Below are positions 62,277-64,000 of a stretch of DNA of 64,000 bases, one piece after another. The position numbers and the translations under genes are program-made. The stretch lies in assembly GCF_001441535.1 (NCBI RefSeq), contig NZ_LMAU01000007.1, forward strand, positions 62,001 to 126,000. The letters run 5' to 3'. Below the pieces are notes generated by a model, which had not been told where the DNA came from, searched no databases, and saw only the letters and a program-made list of their open reading frames with translations. Source of the DNA: Tsuneonella troitsensis (lineage in GTDB: Bacteria; Pseudomonadota; Alphaproteobacteria; Sphingomonadales; Sphingomonadaceae). How positions within the stretch are numbered: position 1 is the stretch's first letter; every line of letters begins with the position of its first letter.

Positions 62277-63334
62277 TGACGTGCTCACCTTTACGGACGG
62301 CCGTGATCGGCTGCGGTGCCATCGCATATGAACACCTGCCATTCCTCGCTCGGTCACCCTCAGCCCTGCCCGTCGCCCTGTGCGATCAGTCACCCGCGAT
62401 GATGGCGGCGGCCGCGGCCGCCTTCGATTTGAAGGTCAACCTCTACGCGAACGCGGAGGAGATGCTTCTGGCGGAGAGGCCTGATGTCGTTCATGTGCTC
62501 ACACCGCCTCAGACACATAGCCGCCTGGTGCGCGCAGCCCTCGACACCGATGCGCACGTTATCTGCGAAAAGCCGATGACGGGTTCGGCCGACGAAACGG
62601 CCGCATTGATCGAGGCCGCTCGGAACGCGGGAAAGCTACTTGTCGAAAGCAGGAACCTTTTATTCAATGACAGTATCATCGACCTCCGCGCCAGGATTCA
62701 GGCAGGAGCGCTGGGCGACGTGCGCGAATGTGATATCCTTCTGAGCCTTGATTTCCTGGCCGGCCCGTTCGGCGATCTCAATCTCAATGGGCCCAGCACC
62801 GGCCTTCCCGGCGGAGCGGTGCAGGACTTCCTCCCTCATCTTGTCTACCTTTTTCAGGCGCTGACGGGCTCGGAGGCCGCAGACTCTGTAATGGGAGAAT
62901 ACATCAACCGCAGCGGCAACCGGAGAGCGGGTTTCGATTTCTGCGACGTTCTGGTGCGCAGCGGACCAACGAGGGGACGGCTGCGGGTTGCAGCGGACGT
63001 AGAGCCAAGTGCGTTCCGAATTGCAGTACGGGGTACTCTGGCCAGCATCGAGACAGATCTCTACAATCCCTATATTCGCCTGGAGGGTCCACCTTACGTC
63101 GGCAAGACATATGCGCTTGGCCAGATCCGAGGCGGATTTGGACTGGTAAAGTCAGGGGCGGACAATCTTCGCAACAAGGTCCGTCAGCATGGTACGATGC
63201 ACGGTATGCCGCGCATGCTTGAGGCAATTTACACTGCAATTCGAGAAGGAAATGAGCCGCCGATCACTGCTCGCGAAATGATGGCAACAGCCGAGTTGAC
63301 CGATCAAATTGTTGCGCTTGGCCAGCGGCCATGA
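62276..63334 (+). CDS. Gfo/Idh/MocA-family oxidoreductase
   Basis: A 352-residue NAD(P)-dependent dehydrogenase: Rossmann motif TAVIGCGAIAYEHLPFL, then VVHVLTPPQTHSRLVRAALD and HVICEKPMTGS with the conserved Lys. The C-terminal domain (about 130-340) holds the substrate site. Family members oxidise sugars or act as WlbA/WbpB-type nucleotide-sugar 3-dehydrogenases. In this cluster a role in making a modified sugar precursor is likely. It is coupled to both neighbours by overlapping stop/start codons. Confidence 0.87.
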   Translation: MTCSPLRTAVIGCGAIAYEHLPFLARSPSALPVALCDQSPAMMAAAAAAFDLKVNLYANAEEMLLAERPDVVHVLTPPQTHSRLVRAALDTDAHVICEKPMTGSADETAALIEAARNAGKLLVESRNLLFNDSIIDLRARIQAGALGDVRECDILLSLDFLAGPFGDLNLNGPSTGLPGGAVQDFLPHLVYLFQALTGSEAADSVMGEYINRSGNRRAGFDFCDVLVRSGPTRGRLRVAADVEPSAFRIAVRGTLASIETDLYNPYIRLEGPPYVGKTYALGQIRGGFGLVKSGADNLRNKVRQHGTMHGMPRMLEAIYTAIREGNEPPITAREMMATAELTDQIVALGQRP

Positions 63335-64000
63335 AGGTCTTCCTAACCGGCGCTGGTGGGTTCCTTGGCAGCGCAATTACAAATGCCGCGGCAGCGAGTG
63401 GACATTCGGTCCTCGCATTGTACCGGCCATGCTCTCGGATTGAGCCTCCTTCCGAGCTGGTCGAACCCGTCAAGGGTGACCTGCGCCAGCGGGGCGATTG
63501 GACCGAAAAACTGGCCGAAGCAAACTGCGTTGTACATTGCGCAGCCGCCGCATCGGGCGACCTCGCAACGCAACTGACGGGTACTGTGCTGGCGACCGAG
63601 AACCTTCTGGCGGCGTTGCCTGAAGGTCTTCAGCGCTTCGTTCATATCTCAAGCTTTTCCGTCTACGACTTCAGCGCTCCTGGACCGTTCGGCAGGCTTG
63701 ATGAGGAAAGTGTGCTCGAGCCGCACCCCCTTCGGCGAGACGCATATACGCAAACCAAGCTGATACAGGAGCGGATGATCCGCGCGCATTGCAACGCGAA
63801 GGATATTCCCCTCGTCGTGCTTCGGCCCGGTGCAATTTACCGAACTGCTGCTGACTGGGACTATGGGCGGGCTCTTCGGGCAGGTCCATTTGATCTCATA
63901 TTTGGCCCGCTAAGCTCAATGCGACTCGTCCATGTCGATGACTGCGCGAGCGCGGTGATCGCGGCGATCGATGCGCCCCTTGAACGCGAGTTGGTAATCA
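63331..64000 (+). CDS. NAD-dependent epimerase/dehydratase (partial, runs off the right end)
   Basis: The first 223 codons of an extended SDR: cofactor motif FLTGAGGFLGSAI, Asp of VKGDLRQRGDW, VHCAAAASGD, HISSFSVYD and the catalytic YTQTK. It probably epimerises or dehydrates a nucleotide sugar for the cluster. The ATG overlaps the preceding TGA (ATGA). The C-terminal substrate domain lies outside the window, so the specific activity cannot be given. Confidence 0.85.
   Translation, partial: MKVFLTGAGGFLGSAITNAAAASGHSVLALYRPCSRIEPPSELVEPVKGDLRQRGDWTEKLAEANCVVHCAAAASGDLATQLTGTVLATENLLAALPEGLQRFVHISSFSVYDFSAPGPFGRLDEESVLEPHPLRRDAYTQTKLIQERMIRAHCNAKDIPLVVLRPGAIYRTAADWDYGRALRAGPFDLIFGPLSSMRLVHVDDCASAVIAAIDAPLERELVI

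Noticed and set aside
1-64000. tRNA or rRNA genes and integrase at island borders
   Set aside because: GGTTCGA-like words were found only inside coding sequence; no cloverleaf or rRNA motif or recombinase was seen.

Overview
The window looks like chromosomal DNA of a G+C-rich alphaproteobacterium, most likely a sphingomonad (Sphingomonadales; Sphingomonas, Novosphingobium or Erythrobacter relatives). The reasons are a CtrA-type cell-cycle regulator with a CtrA-like box in front of it, a PEPxxWA-type PEP-CTERM sorting signal, an entericidin-like small lipoprotein, a Ku/LigD end-joining operon, and many 4-nt ATGA stop/start overlaps. No rRNA, tRNA, IS element, integrase or CRISPR array was recognised.

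Bases 1-20,300 read as core genome: DUF192 and RecX genes, a fatty acyl-AMP ligase, DUF389 and DUF2721 membrane proteins, a TelA/XpaC/PHA-granule-type operon behind a sigma70-like promoter carrying a dyad operator, and an NHEJ operon (Ku, MgtC-like membrane protein, LigD). A fatty-acid/branched-chain catabolic block follows: 2,4-dienoyl-CoA-reductase-like SDR, acyl-CoA dehydrogenase, alpha/beta hydrolase, AMACR-type CaiB protein, crotonase and thiolase. An HppD/VOC pair for tyrosine catabolism closes this part.

Bases 20,300-37,900 are accessory and regulatory. A six-gene minus-strand run (21,146-23,992) combines a membrane-anchored LuxR-type HTH protein, a small unknown, a small membrane protein, a RadC-like JAB protein, a winged-helix protein and a FixJ-like regulator with a degenerate receiver. 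Next comes a compact locus (24,325-30,933) in which a receiver, a TPR-plus-beta-barrel outer-membrane protein, a membrane-anchored HEAT protein and a processive-type GT2 synthase meet, tail to tail, a complete phosphorelay (HPt, receiver, CHASE3-PAS-hybrid kinase). I read this as a signalling-controlled polysaccharide synthesis/export machine, and it is the best candidate here for an undescribed system. A secreted PRC-like protein, a subtilase divergent from an ECF sigma/anti-sigma pair, a PilZ protein, a DUF1996 lipoprotein and the CtrA-type regulator follow.

Bases 38,300-45,000 hold a RmlD-like reductase, an alternate (CS1/TcfC-like) chaperone-usher pilus operon with two paralogous pilins separated by a terminator, and a MaoC/HTD2-like dehydratase. 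Bases 45,200-64,000 form a surface-polysaccharide and envelope island, visibly more A+T-rich in places: GT32-like transferases, a HAD-membrane fusion, a PEP-CTERM protein, an L,D-transpeptidase, a CAP protein, a phosphoesterase, a DsbA-like oxidoreductase, then Wzy/WaaL-like ligase, GT2, DXD transferase, methyltransferase, Wzx-like flippase, GT2, GT4, Gfo/Idh/MocA oxidoreductase and an NAD-dependent epimerase running off the right edge. The last six are tightly packed and probably co-transcribed.
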